A stretch of 28,554 nucleotides of DNA from JAIMBK01 sp040755975 (GTDB taxonomy: Bacteria > Bacillota > Desulfotomaculia > Desulfotomaculales > Nap2-2B), in assembly GCA_040755975.1 (NCBI GenBank), contig JBFLZY010000032.1, positions 1-28,554 on the forward strand, given 5' to 3'. The notes beneath the pieces are model-generated. The model was not told the origin of the DNA and made no database searches. It saw nothing but the letters and a program-made list of their open reading frames with translations. The position numbers and the translations under genes are program-made. Position 1 is the stretch's first letter; every line of letters starts with the position of its first letter. This document shows, in pieces, positions 1-6,720 of the stretch.

Positions 1-29
1 GAGCAGCGCTGGGTACCCATGTCCGGAGT

Positions 30-62
<33 letters not shown>

Positions 63-84
63 CACCCCAAGATCAGGTTTCCCA

Positions 85-377
85 CCCGGCACTCAACTTT
101 CCGTACCGGAAAGGGGATGTTAGTGTACTACGTTTATGTCTTAGTCAACGAAAAAGGCCAGAGTTACACCGGATATACCGCAAACTTAAAGGAGCCAGGG
201 TAAATCTGTTGCCACCCGTGGCTGCAAGTGGGAGTTAGTCTACTACGAGGCATACAAAGCCGAAAAAGACGCCCGCTTACGGGAGCATCAGTTGAAGAAG
301 TCCGGTCAGGCCCGCAGGTGGCTAAGGGAACGAATTGCTAACAGTCTCTCTCCTGGCAAGGAAAGTTGAGTGCCGGG
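85..377 (+). other. 23S rRNA intervening sequence (IVS) in the helix-98 region
   Basis: The ends are perfectly complementary: bases 85-102 (core CCGGCACTCAACTTTCC) pair with 360-377 (core GGAAAGTTGAGTGCCGG) for 18 bp. The insert replaces the apical part of helix 98, just before the conserved block that starts near 399. Known IVSs have such long terminal stems, which RNase III cleaves so that the rRNA stays fragmented. That this one is excised is inference. The interior holds a decayed GIY-YIG gene (117-369). No group I or group II intron core was recognised. Confidence 0.85.
117..369 (+). pseudogene. GIY-YIG endonuclease-like gene, frameshifted, inside the 23S IVS
   Basis: An ATG at 117 follows a purine-rich GGAAAGGGG and encodes MLVYYVYVLVNEKGQ then SYTGYTANLKEPG, stopping at TAA 201-203. 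This is the N-terminal part of a GIY-YIG domain, with the two tyrosine-containing motifs (YYVYVL, SYTGYT). The remainder continues in another frame from about 205: VATRGCKWELVYYEAYKAEK, then DARLREHQLKKSGQARRWL, ending at TGA 367-369. That is the usual C-terminal half of short YhbQ/UPF0213-type proteins, including the conserved glutamate in YYEAY. About ten residues between the halves seem to be missing. The gene is therefore broken by a frameshift and small deletion. Its stop codon lies in the right arm of the IVS stem. GIY-YIG proteins of this size are single-domain nucleases; this copy should be inactive unless frameshifting occurs. Confidence 0.82.
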
Positions 378-568
378 GTAAGACCCCTGGTAGACGACCA
401 GGTTGATAGGCCGGGCGTGTAAGCGCAGCAATGCGTTGAGCGGACCGGTACTAATCGGTCGAGGGCTTGACCATAATGGTGGTTGGTGGTGAGTGGTTGG
501 TCGTTGGGGGGACTCCCGCGGCCGACCCATCGCTGTGAAGTTTTGAAGGAACAACCAACGACTAAAAT

Positions 569-685
569 TTCCGGTGACCATGCCGGAGGGGAAACACCCG
601 TTCCCATTCCGAACACGGCAGTTAAGCCCTCCAGGGCCGATGGTACTGGGGGTTTAGCCCCCGGGAGAGCAGGTCGTTGCCGGAA
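569..685 (+). rRNA. rrf: 5S ribosomal RNA
   Basis: The conserved core CCATTCCGAACACGG-like block is at about 603-617, and the terminal stem TCCGGTGAC (570-578) pairs with GTTGCCGGA (676-684). The length of about 117 nt is normal. It lies about 98 nt after the 23S gene. The spacer 472-568 contains a complementary pair (GTCGTTGG near 502 with CCAACGAC near 556), probably part of the precursor processing stem. Confidence 0.95.
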
Positions 686-694
686 AGCTTTTCA

Positions 695-737
695 AGCAAG
701 CCCCGCGCTCAAAACGTGCGCGGGGCTTGCTGTGTTT
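695..737 (+). terminator. Rho-independent terminator of the rRNA operon
   Basis: The GC-rich stem AGCAAGCCCCGCGC (695-708) pairs with GCGCGGGGCTTGCT (718-731) and is followed by a T-containing tail. It sits directly after 5S. Confidence 0.85.
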
Positions 738-837
738 AAATTGCCCAATTGCCAGGATGTGTATTTCTGTTTATAATTAATGTGAGATTATTTCCATGGT
801 AAATCTCCGGGAATGATAATTCAGAGGCTGGGCGGTT

Positions 838-1203
838 GTGAGCAGGCAAAGACAGGATCTGGGCAGGCTGGGCGAGGACCTGGCCGCCTCCTATTTGAAA
901 GAAAAGGGCTACCGGTTGCTGGCGCGCAATTATCGTTGCCGCCTGGGTGAGATAGACATAATTGCCCTGGATGAAAATGTCCTGGTCTTCATTGAGGTTC
1001 GCTGCCGCAGTTCCGACCGATTCGGTCTCCCCCAGGAAAGTGTGCAGTGGCCCAAACAGACTAAGGTGCGCAAAATTGCCCTGCATTATCTAAAAACCGC
1101 CGGGCCAAAGTTCGCTGCGCCGGTGCGCTTTGATGTCCTGGCTTTGCTTTTTGACCGTGACCACCGGCTCCGCCGGCTGGAGCATATTGAAAACGCGTTT
1201 TGA
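838..1203 (+). CDS. YraN/UPF0102 family endonuclease-like protein
   Basis: A 121-residue protein with the YraN/UPF0102 pattern: an N-terminal G-x-x-G-E-D-L-A-A stretch (residues 9-17), then RNYRCRLGEIDIIALDENVL and VFIEVRCRSS. The E-(I/L)-D...E-V-(K/R) spacing matches the restriction-endonuclease-like (PD-(D/E)XK-type) fold. Family length is about 115-130 residues, so this is full length. The start is GTG 838 with an AGAGG upstream. The family is usually linked to DNA processing or uptake near rnhB and dprA, but the biochemical role is poorly defined. Here it stands alone between the rRNA operon and the heat-shock operon. No clear terminator follows it. Confidence 0.88.
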   Translation: MSRQRQDLGRLGEDLAASYLKEKGYRLLARNYRCRLGEIDIIALDENVLVFIEVRCRSSDRFGLPQESVQWPKQTKVRKIALHYLKTAGPKFAAPVRFDVLALLFDRDHRLRRLEHIENAF

Positions 1204-1288
1204 AACTTCCGAAAAAATTAAAAAGGATTTCAGGGTGAGCTTGGATGGCGCCTTTTTGAAAGGTTTTAAATTTTTTATTTGATCCCCC

Positions 1289-1317
1289 TTGATAAAATTA
1301 ATTAAAAGTGGTAATAA
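1289..1317 (+). promoter_or_regulatory. Sigma-A promoter of the ctsR operon
   Basis: TTGATA (1289-1294), a 17-nt spacer, then TAATAA (1312-1317; a TAATAT overlaps at 1315-1320). It lies in AT-rich intergenic DNA and is immediately followed by a candidate CtsR operator, the usual class III heat-shock layout. Confidence 0.65.
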
Positions 1318-1319
1318 TA

Positions 1320-1351
1320 TAGTTAAGGTTAGTTAAGGTCAAAGTCAATCA
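1320..1351 (+). promoter_or_regulatory. Candidate CtsR operator (direct heptad repeats)
   Basis: AGTTAAGGTTAGTTAAGGTC is followed by AAAGTCAA, giving AGTTAAG, AGTTAAG and GGTCAAA/AGTCAA units with a 10-bp period. The CtsR consensus is a direct repeat of (A/G)GTCAAA with a 3-bp gap. Two units deviate (GTTAAG for GTCAAA). The position just downstream of the -10 and upstream of ctsR supports autoregulation. This is inference. Confidence 0.55.
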
Positions 1352-1370
1352 TATTTTAGCTGGCAGAAAG

Positions 1371-1710
1371 TTATTTTCAGAGGAGTTGCATATGGGAACA
1401 TTCGTTCCCGCCATAAAGCATGAAAATCGTAAGCTTGCCGTCCGTTTTGCCAGGAGCGACATATGCGAAGGGCCGGTAACGAGACACGGCGAAGGTGAGG
1501 CCAGCGAACCGGCAGCGCAAAACGCGCAGATACCACTATGCACAAGTGCTAACAGTAATCGCTGGTCAGCCTGGTCAGGCTAAAAAACTAACATATCGTG
1601 CGCATTTTGTAGCGCTGCTTGGTTCGCTCTGAACCAAGCCGATGTCTCGTCGGCCCGAAGCATCGGAGCGACGGCAAACGGACAGCAAGCCAGGAGCTAT
1701 TTTCGAGGGA
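1371..1710 (+). repeat. Dispersed structured repeat, copy 1 (leader of ctsR)
   Basis: About 340 bp, closely related to 12283-12633 and, over its last 90 bp, to 6475-6567. Shared landmarks in order are TTATTTT at the start, ATGGGAAC.TTCGT, CTTGCCGTCCGTTTTGCCAG, GAGCGACATATGCGAAGG, CGCGCAGATACCACTAT, a hairpin CTTGGTTC/GAACCAAG (near 1619-1639), CGTCGGCCCGAAGCATCGGA, and CTATTTTCGAGGGAG at the end. The end of the repeat supplies the Shine-Dalgarno sequence of ctsR. No convincing ORF was found in it. It lies between the ctsR promoter/operator and the ctsR start, so it would be transcribed as a long 5' leader. Confidence 0.85.
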
Positions 1711-1721
1711 GGTAGGGGTGC

Positions 1722-2210
1722 TTGCCGAATATATCGCAGTTAATCGAAAGCCACTTAAAAAAATTGCTGGCCCAAAGCAACGGTTTAATTGAAATTCAAC
1801 GCAACGAAATGGCCGAAAAGTTTAACTGCGTCCCGGCGCAGATAAATTACGTCCTGGCCACCCGTTTTACCATTGAACACGGCTTTCTGGTGGAAAGCCG
1901 CCGCGGAGGCGGCGGTTATATCCGCATTGTCAAGCTGCCCTTAAGCCGGGAGGTAGAGCTTGGCGCTTACCTTTGCGGGCTCATCGGCACCGAGATTTCG
2001 CAGCAGAGAGCGCAGGGCATTATCAAGCGGATGTTGGAAGAGGGACTGATCACCGGGCGGGAAGCCGGCCTGATGAACGCCGCCGTTAACCGGGAGGTTT
2101 TGCGCGTGGGGCTGCCGGCGCGCGACCAGTTGCGCGCCGGTATTTTGAAGGCGATGATCATGACCCTTTTAAGGAATAATAATGGCAGAGGTGGGGAACG
2201 TGGAGTGTGA
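1722..2210 (+). CDS. ctsR: Transcriptional repressor CtsR
   Basis: A 162-residue CtsR, the repressor of class III heat-shock genes (clp operons). The N-terminal winged-helix region is MPNISQLIESHLKKLLAQSN, then NEMAEKFNCVPAQINYVL and the signature TRFTIEHGFLVESRRGGGGY with the glycine-rich wing tip that senses heat. The C-terminal part, which contacts McsB, runs to about residue 155. TTG at 1722 is chosen because it follows GAGGGAGGTAGGGG at good spacing and gives the normal family start. The gene overlaps mcsA by 29 nt. Family knowledge: McsB or heat releases CtsR from DNA and ClpCP degrades it. Confidence 0.96.
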   Translation: MPNISQLIESHLKKLLAQSNGLIEIQRNEMAEKFNCVPAQINYVLATRFTIEHGFLVESRRGGGGYIRIVKLPLSREVELGAYLCGLIGTEISQQRAQGIIKRMLEEGLITGREAGLMNAAVNREVLRVGLPARDQLRAGILKAMIMTLLRNNNGRGGERGV

Positions 2211-2712
2211 GCGCTGTCACCAACGGCCGGCGACAGTCCATTTAACGGAAATAATCAATAATCAAAAGCGTACCATGCGTTTGTGCGAGCAATGCGCGCG
2301 GGAAGTGCAGGCCGAAAGCCTGGGCTTCTTCCCGCAGATGAACCTGCACAATTTTCTGGCCAGTCTTTTGCACAATGAATTCGGCGCCCCGGTTTTCGGC
2401 CAGGCGGTGATCCCCGAGCGCTCCCGGTGTCCTGTTTGCGGGATTACGGAGGGGCAGTTCGCCAAAAAGGGACTTTTGGGCTGCGCGGATTGTTACCATA
2501 ATTTTGGCGACCGGCTGGAGCCCGTGTTAAGGCGCATTCACGGCACAAACCGGCATACCGGCAAAGTCCCCCGCCGCACGGGCGGAAAAGTGCGCGTGAC
2601 CAACCAGATCGAGCGCCTGAAGGCAAAATTGAAAGAGGCGATCAGACGGGAAGAGTTTGAACTGGCAGCCCAGCTCCGCGATAAAATCCGGGAACTGGAA
2701 AAGGAGCTCTAG
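2182..2712 (+). CDS. mcsA: McsA, activator of protein arginine kinase
   Basis: A 176-residue protein with four CXXC pairs: CERC (near residue 9), CEQC (near 36), CPVC and CADC (near 74-99). These bind zinc. A C-terminal UVR motif (IERLKAKLKEAIRREEFELA and AQLRDKIRELEKEL) is the Clp-interaction-type coiled coil. McsA activates the arginine kinase McsB and links it to CtsR and ClpC. The ATG at 2182 follows AAGGA and overlaps the end of ctsR, suggesting translational coupling. It is full length for the family. Confidence 0.95.
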   Translation: MAEVGNVECERCHQRPATVHLTEIINNQKRTMRLCEQCAREVQAESLGFFPQMNLHNFLASLLHNEFGAPVFGQAVIPERSRCPVCGITEGQFAKKGLLGCADCYHNFGDRLEPVLRRIHGTNRHTGKVPRRTGGKVRVTNQIERLKAKLKEAIRREEFELAAQLRDKIRELEKEL

Positions 2713-2726
2713 GAGAGGGGGTTTTA

Positions 2727-3803
2727 ATGATGGCTTTAAAGCGAACCGTAAACGAGGCCCACAGCCGCTGGATGGATGGGCAAGGCGCGGAGGCCGACAT
2801 AGTGATCAGCAGCCGCATCCGGGTGGCCCGGAACCTGACGAACTTGCCTTTTCCGCATTTATTGACGCAGGAACAGGCGGAGCAGGTGATCTACGCGGTA
2901 AAGGGGGCCGTCGAAAAGCGTTCGCTCGCAGAGAAAATCGGGACGTTGGAATTGACCCGGATGAGTGAATTGACCCCCGTGGAAAGGCAGATACTAGTAG
3001 AAAAACACCTGATCAGCCCGGATCTTTTGGAAGATTACCAGAAAAAAGCCGTCGTCCTGCGGGATGACGAAGTGATCAGCATAATGATCAACGAAGAAGA
3101 TCACTTAAGGATTCAGTGTCTTTTGCCCGGCCTGCAACTGAGCGAAGCCTGGGAGCTGATCGATCGCCTGGACGATGAACTGGAGGCCACCCTGGACTAC
3201 GCTTTCGATGAACGGCTGGGTTACCTGACGGCCTGTCCCACGAATGTGGGCACGGGGATGCGCGCTTCCGTTATGCTGCATTTGCCCGGGCTGGTGCTGG
3301 TCAAGCAAATTAAAAGCGTTCTGGCCACGGTGGCCAAACTGGGCCTGACCGTGCGCGGACTTTACGGTGAAGGCACCGAAGCTTCCGGCAACCTTTTCCA
3401 GGTATCGAACCAGGTTACCCTTGGCCTTACCGAGGAAGATATTATCACCAACCTGTTATCGGTTACCCGGCAGTTGATCAGCCAGGAGCGTTCGGCGCGC
3501 GAGGCCCTGCGTAAAGAAAGCCGCGAGCAGCTGGAGGACCGCGTGGGCCGGGCCTACGGCTTGTTGAAGCACTCCCGGCTGATGTCATCGGAAGAGGCCA
3601 TGCGCCTGTTGTCCGATTTAAGGCTGGGGATAGATCTGGGGATTATTAAGAATATCCCGTCCAACCTGGTCAATGAATTGATCGTGCTGATCAGACCGGC
3701 CTTTTTGATTAAAACGGTGGGCAAGGATTTGACCCCCTTTGAACGGGACGTGTACCGCCCGCAGTTGATTCGCAAGAAGCTGTCGGCCGCCCAGCAGACG
3801 TGA
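2727..3803 (+). CDS. mcsB: Protein arginine kinase McsB
   Basis: A 358-residue ATP:guanido phosphotransferase-fold protein. The phosphagen-kinase core is visible: DIVISSRIRVARNLTNLPFP (about residues 24-43), VVLRDDEVISIMINEEDHLR (catalytic glutamate region, about 110), and LTACPTNVGTGMRASVMLHL (about 166), with the conserved cysteine. McsB phosphorylates arginines on damaged proteins and marks them for ClpCP. The start ATG 2727 follows AGGAGAGGGGG; a second ATG directly follows, so the true start could be 3 nt later. It lies 14 nt after mcsA in the same operon. Confidence 0.96.
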   Translation: MMALKRTVNEAHSRWMDGQGAEADIVISSRIRVARNLTNLPFPHLLTQEQAEQVIYAVKGAVEKRSLAEKIGTLELTRMSELTPVERQILVEKHLISPDLLEDYQKKAVVLRDDEVISIMINEEDHLRIQCLLPGLQLSEAWELIDRLDDELEATLDYAFDERLGYLTACPTNVGTGMRASVMLHLPGLVLVKQIKSVLATVAKLGLTVRGLYGEGTEASGNLFQVSNQVTLGLTEEDIITNLLSVTRQLISQERSAREALRKESREQLEDRVGRAYGLLKHSRLMSSEEAMRLLSDLRLGIDLGIIKNIPSNLVNELIVLIRPAFLIKTVGKDLTPFERDVYRPQLIRKKLSAAQQT

Positions 3804-3925
3804 AAAAAGCAGGAATTGAGGGTTAGGGATTAGGAAATAGAGATTGGGGATTGGACTCCAATGCCGCTTTTAGCGGCGTCAACAGAGGATGAAGAGATTT
3901 TAATTTTTTTGGAGGTGTTTGATTA

Positions 3926-6397
3926 ATGTTTGGCCGTTTCACCCAACGTGCTCAGAAAGTTTTATACCTTGCCCAGGAAGAGGCCAGGCGGCTTAATTAT
4001 CCTTACGTCGGGACCGAGCACCTGCTCCTGGGCCTGATCCGCGAAGGAGAAGGGGTGGCCGCGAAGGCTTTGGGTTCTCTAGGCATCGAAACTGAAAAGG
4101 TAAGGTCGATGGTTGAAGAGATGGTGGAGAAAGTCCAGGGGCCCGTGCCCGCGGAGATGACCTTGACGCCGCGCGCCAAACGCGTTCTCGAGCTGGCCGT
4201 AGACGAGGCGCGCCGGATGGGGCACAACTACGTCGGCACCGAGCACCTGCTCCTGGGCCTGATCCGCGAAGGAGAAGGGGTGGCCGCGCAGGTGCTCACC
4301 TCCCTGGGGGCGGATGCCGACAAGGTGCGCCAGGTAGTTTTGCAGATGCTGGGCGGCGTGCCCCTGGCCGGCCAGCCCCAGGCGGCGAAAGCCAGGGCGA
4401 CGAATACCCCGGTGCTGGACCGCTTCGGGCGGGACTTGACCGCCCTGGCCGCTGAGGATAAGCTTGACCCGGTGGTGGGCCGGGAAAAGGAAATCGAGCG
4501 CGTGGTCCAGATCTTAAGCCGCCGGACCAAGAACAACCCGGTGCTGATCGGCGAGCCCGGCGTGGGTAAAACCGCTATCGCACAAGGGCTGGCCCAGCGC
4601 ATTGTCGCCGGAAACGTGCCGGAAGTGCTGCTGAACAGGCGGGTGGTTACCCTGGATCTGGCTTCCATGGTCGCCGGCACGAAGTACCGCGGCGAGTTTG
4701 AAGAAAGAATTAAAAAAGTGATTGACGAGATCATCAAAGCCGGGAACATCATCGTCTTTATCGACGAATTGCACACCATCATCGGCGCCGGGGCGGCGGA
4801 AGGGGCGATCGACGCGGCCAACATTTTAAAGCCCGCGCTGGCCCGCGGCGAACTGCAATGCATCGGCGCCACCACCCTGGATGAGTACCGCAAGCACATC
4901 GAGCGCGACCCGGCGCTGGAGCGCCGCTTCCAGCCAATCATGGTGGAAGAGCCCACGGTGGAGGAGACCATCGCGATCTTAAGGGGGCTGCGGGATAAAT
5001 ACGAGGCGCACCACCGGGTGCGGATTACCGACGAAGCGCTTAAATCCGCCGCCCGCCTGTCCGATCGCTACATTACGGACCGGTTTTTGCCCGACAAGGC
5101 CATCGACTTGATTGACGAGGCCAGCTCCCGGGTGCGGCTGCAGGCCTTTACCGCCCCGCCGAATATAAAAGAAATGGAAAAGCGGTTAGAGGAGATTAAC
5201 AAAGAAAAAGAAGCGGCGGTGAACAACCAGGAGTTTGAAAAGGCCGCCCAGTTGAGAGATCAGGAACAGCAGCTGAAAAAGGAACTGGAAGCTACCAGAG
5301 AAGCCTGGCGGACCCAAAAAACCGGCGAGGAACTGGTGGTCAACGAAGAAGACATCGCCCAGATCGTCAGCAGCTGGACGGGCATCCCGGTGAAAAAGCT
5401 GGCCGAAGAAGAATCCGCGCGGCTCATGCGTCTTGAGGAGATCCTCCACGAGCGGGTGGTCGGCCAGGACGAGGCCGTGGAAGCCGTTTCCCGGGCGGTG
5501 CGCCGGGCCCGGGCCGGATTGAAAGACCCCAGGCGGCCGGTCGGTTCCTTTATCTTCCTGGGGCCCACCGGGGTGGGGAAAACCGAGCTGGCCAGGGCGC
5601 TGGCCGAAGCCCTCTTTGGAGACGAAGACGCCCTGGTGCGCCTGGACATGAGCGAATATATGGAAAGGTTTGCCGTCTCGCGCCTGGTGGGCGCTCCGCC
5701 GGGATACGTGGGCTACGAGGAAGGCGGCCAGCTGACCGAAGCGGTGCGCCGGAAGCCTTATACCGTGGTGCTGCTGGACGAAATTGAAAAGGCCCACCCG
5801 GACGTCTTTAATATCCTCCTGCAGGTGCTGGAAGACGGACGCCTGACCGACGCCAAGGGACGCACGGTCGATTTCCGGAACACGGTGATCATCATGACCT
5901 CCAACGTGGGTGTGCACCTGCTCCGCAAAGAGGGGACGATGGGCTTCCGCACCGAGGTCGACCAGCAGGCCAGTTACGAAAAAATGAAGGCAAAGGTAAC
6001 GGATGAACTGAAGCGCACCTTCCGGCCGGAATTTTTAAACCGGATTGACGAAATCATCGTTTTCCACTCCTTGAGCGCCGAACACATTAAGGAAATCGTC
6101 GGTTTAATGCTCAAAGACGTGGCGAAGCGGATGAAGGAAAACGAGATTGAAATCGAAGTTACCGAAGCGGCCAAAGAAGTCCTCGCCAAAGAAGGTTTTG
6201 ACGAAACTTACGGCGCGCGGCCCCTGCGCCGGGCCATCCAGCGCCAGGTGGAAGACCTTCTTTCCGAGGAACTCCTGCGCGGCAAAATTGCCCGCGGCGA
6301 CAAGGTCATAATCGACGCCCGGGACGGCAGGATCATCACCTCCCGGGCCGGGGAAGAGCCGGCGAAGCAGGCGGCCACAACAGCCGCCAGCGCGTAA
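3926..6397 (+). CDS. clpC: ATP-dependent Clp protease ATPase subunit ClpC
   Basis: An 823-residue class I Clp/Hsp100 unfoldase. Two Clp-N repeats occur at residues about 3-70 and 78-145 (each with YVGTEHLLLGLIREGEGVAA). AAA-1 has Walker A GEPGVGKT (near 209) and Walker B VFIDELHT. A UVR motif lies near 425-460, and AAA-2 has GPTGVGKTE (near 550) and LLDEIEKAHPDVFN. The C-terminal domain ends near 800 with an alanine-rich tail. It unfolds substrates, including arginine-phosphorylated proteins, for ClpP. The SD GGAGGTG is 9 nt before ATG. The two N-repeats share a 60-bp stretch with one mismatch at DNA level (4004-4063 and 4229-4288). The 122-nt gap before it holds a small GCCGC/GCGGC hairpin and no clear CtsR site. 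Confidence 0.97.
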   Translation: MFGRFTQRAQKVLYLAQEEARRLNYPYVGTEHLLLGLIREGEGVAAKALGSLGIETEKVRSMVEEMVEKVQGPVPAEMTLTPRAKRVLELAVDEARRMGHNYVGTEHLLLGLIREGEGVAAQVLTSLGADADKVRQVVLQMLGGVPLAGQPQAAKARATNTPVLDRFGRDLTALAAEDKLDPVVGREKEIERVVQILSRRTKNNPVLIGEPGVGKTAIAQGLAQRIVAGNVPEVLLNRRVVTLDLASMVAGTKYRGEFEERIKKVIDEIIKAGNIIVFIDELHTIIGAGAAEGAIDAANILKPALARGELQCIGATTLDEYRKHIERDPALERRFQPIMVEEPTVEETIAILRGLRDKYEAHHRVRITDEALKSAARLSDRYITDRFLPDKAIDLIDEASSRVRLQAFTAPPNIKEMEKRLEEINKEKEAAVNNQEFEKAAQLRDQEQQLKKELEATREAWRTQKTGEELVVNEEDIAQIVSSWTGIPVKKLAEEESARLMRLEEILHERVVGQDEAVEAVSRAVRRARAGLKDPRRPVGSFIFLGPTGVGKTELARALAEALFGDEDALVRLDMSEYMERFAVSRLVGAPPGYVGYEEGGQLTEAVRRKPYTVVLLDEIEKAHPDVFNILLQVLEDGRLTDAKGRTVDFRNTVIIMTSNVGVHLLRKEGTMGFRTEVDQQASYEKMKAKVTDELKRTFRPEFLNRIDEIIVFHSLSAEHIKEIVGLMLKDVAKRMKENEIEIEVTEAAKEVLAKEGFDETYGARPLRRAIQRQVEDLLSEELLRGKIARGDKVIIDARDGRIITSRAGEEPAKQAATTAASA

Positions 6398-6399
6398 AT

Positions 6400-6474
6400 G
6401 AGAAGTGGGATGTGAGAAGTTGGAGGTGGGATTTTTAAAATCTCACTTCTCACCTCCCGCCTCTCACCTCTCGA
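6400..6474 (+). terminator. Long imperfect hairpin after clpC, possible terminator
   Basis: A purine-rich arm (6400-6436, GAGAAGTGGGATGTGAGAAG onward) faces a pyrimidine-rich arm (about 6438-6474, ending CCTCTCACCTCTC), with many G-U/A-C type mismatches but near-continuous pairing over about 36 bp. T runs sit at the loop rather than after the stem, so termination is uncertain. It may be a decayed palindromic repeat. Confidence 0.5.
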
Positions 6475-6567
6475 TTGCCTGGTTCGCTTAAGAGCCAAGC
6501 CGCTGTCTCGTCGGCCCGAAGCATCGGAGCGACGGCAAACGAACGGCGGGCAAAGGACTATTTTCAG
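6475..6567 (+). repeat. Dispersed structured repeat, copy 3 (3' fragment only)
   Basis: About 90 bp matching the 3' ends of the copies at 1371-1710 and 12283-12633: TGCCTGGTTCGCT, a hairpin TGGTTC/GAGCCA, CGTCGGCCCGAAGCATCGGA, GCGACGGCAAACG, then GACTATTTTCAGG. The hairpin is kept by a U-G pair where the other copies have U-A. It lies between clpC and the radA promoter. Confidence 0.8.
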
Positions 6568-6654
6568 GTTAGGAAACAAGGGCAACTATGTGCGTCCCCG
6601 GTTAACTGAATACGTACGATAATAAAGCCTCCCGCCGGTCTTGCCGAATAATAC

Positions 6655-6683
6655 TTGTGACGGCACTGCCCAGGTGTTATAAT
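6655..6683 (+). promoter_or_regulatory. Sigma-A promoter of radA-disA
   Basis: TTGTGA (6655-6660), a 17-nt spacer and a perfect TATAAT (6678-6683), 37 nt before the radA start. This gives radA-disA their own promoter separate from the ctsR operon. Confidence 0.75.
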
Positions 6684-6720
6684 TGAACCTGGAGAGAGTC
6701 AACTGCCGGGGAGGCAAATA

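Noticed and set aside
483..776. ORF across the 23S-5S spacer and 5S gene
   Set aside because: It covers a structural RNA and a terminator.
1345..1583. ORFs within repeat copy 1 on both strands (and counterparts in copy 2)
   Set aside because: The frames are not kept between copies because of indels, so coding is unlikely; RNA or DNA structure is better conserved.
1371..1710. T-box or known riboswitch upstream of ctsR
   Set aside because: No T-box AGGGTGG-type motif and no cobalamin, SAM, glycine or c-di-GMP core was found. The element also precedes unrelated genes.
4228..4971. Long antisense ORFs within clpC and the clpC C-terminal half (also 5186-5917)
   Set aside because: Shadow frames of a GC-rich conserved gene; no SD and Ser/Arg-rich nonsense composition.
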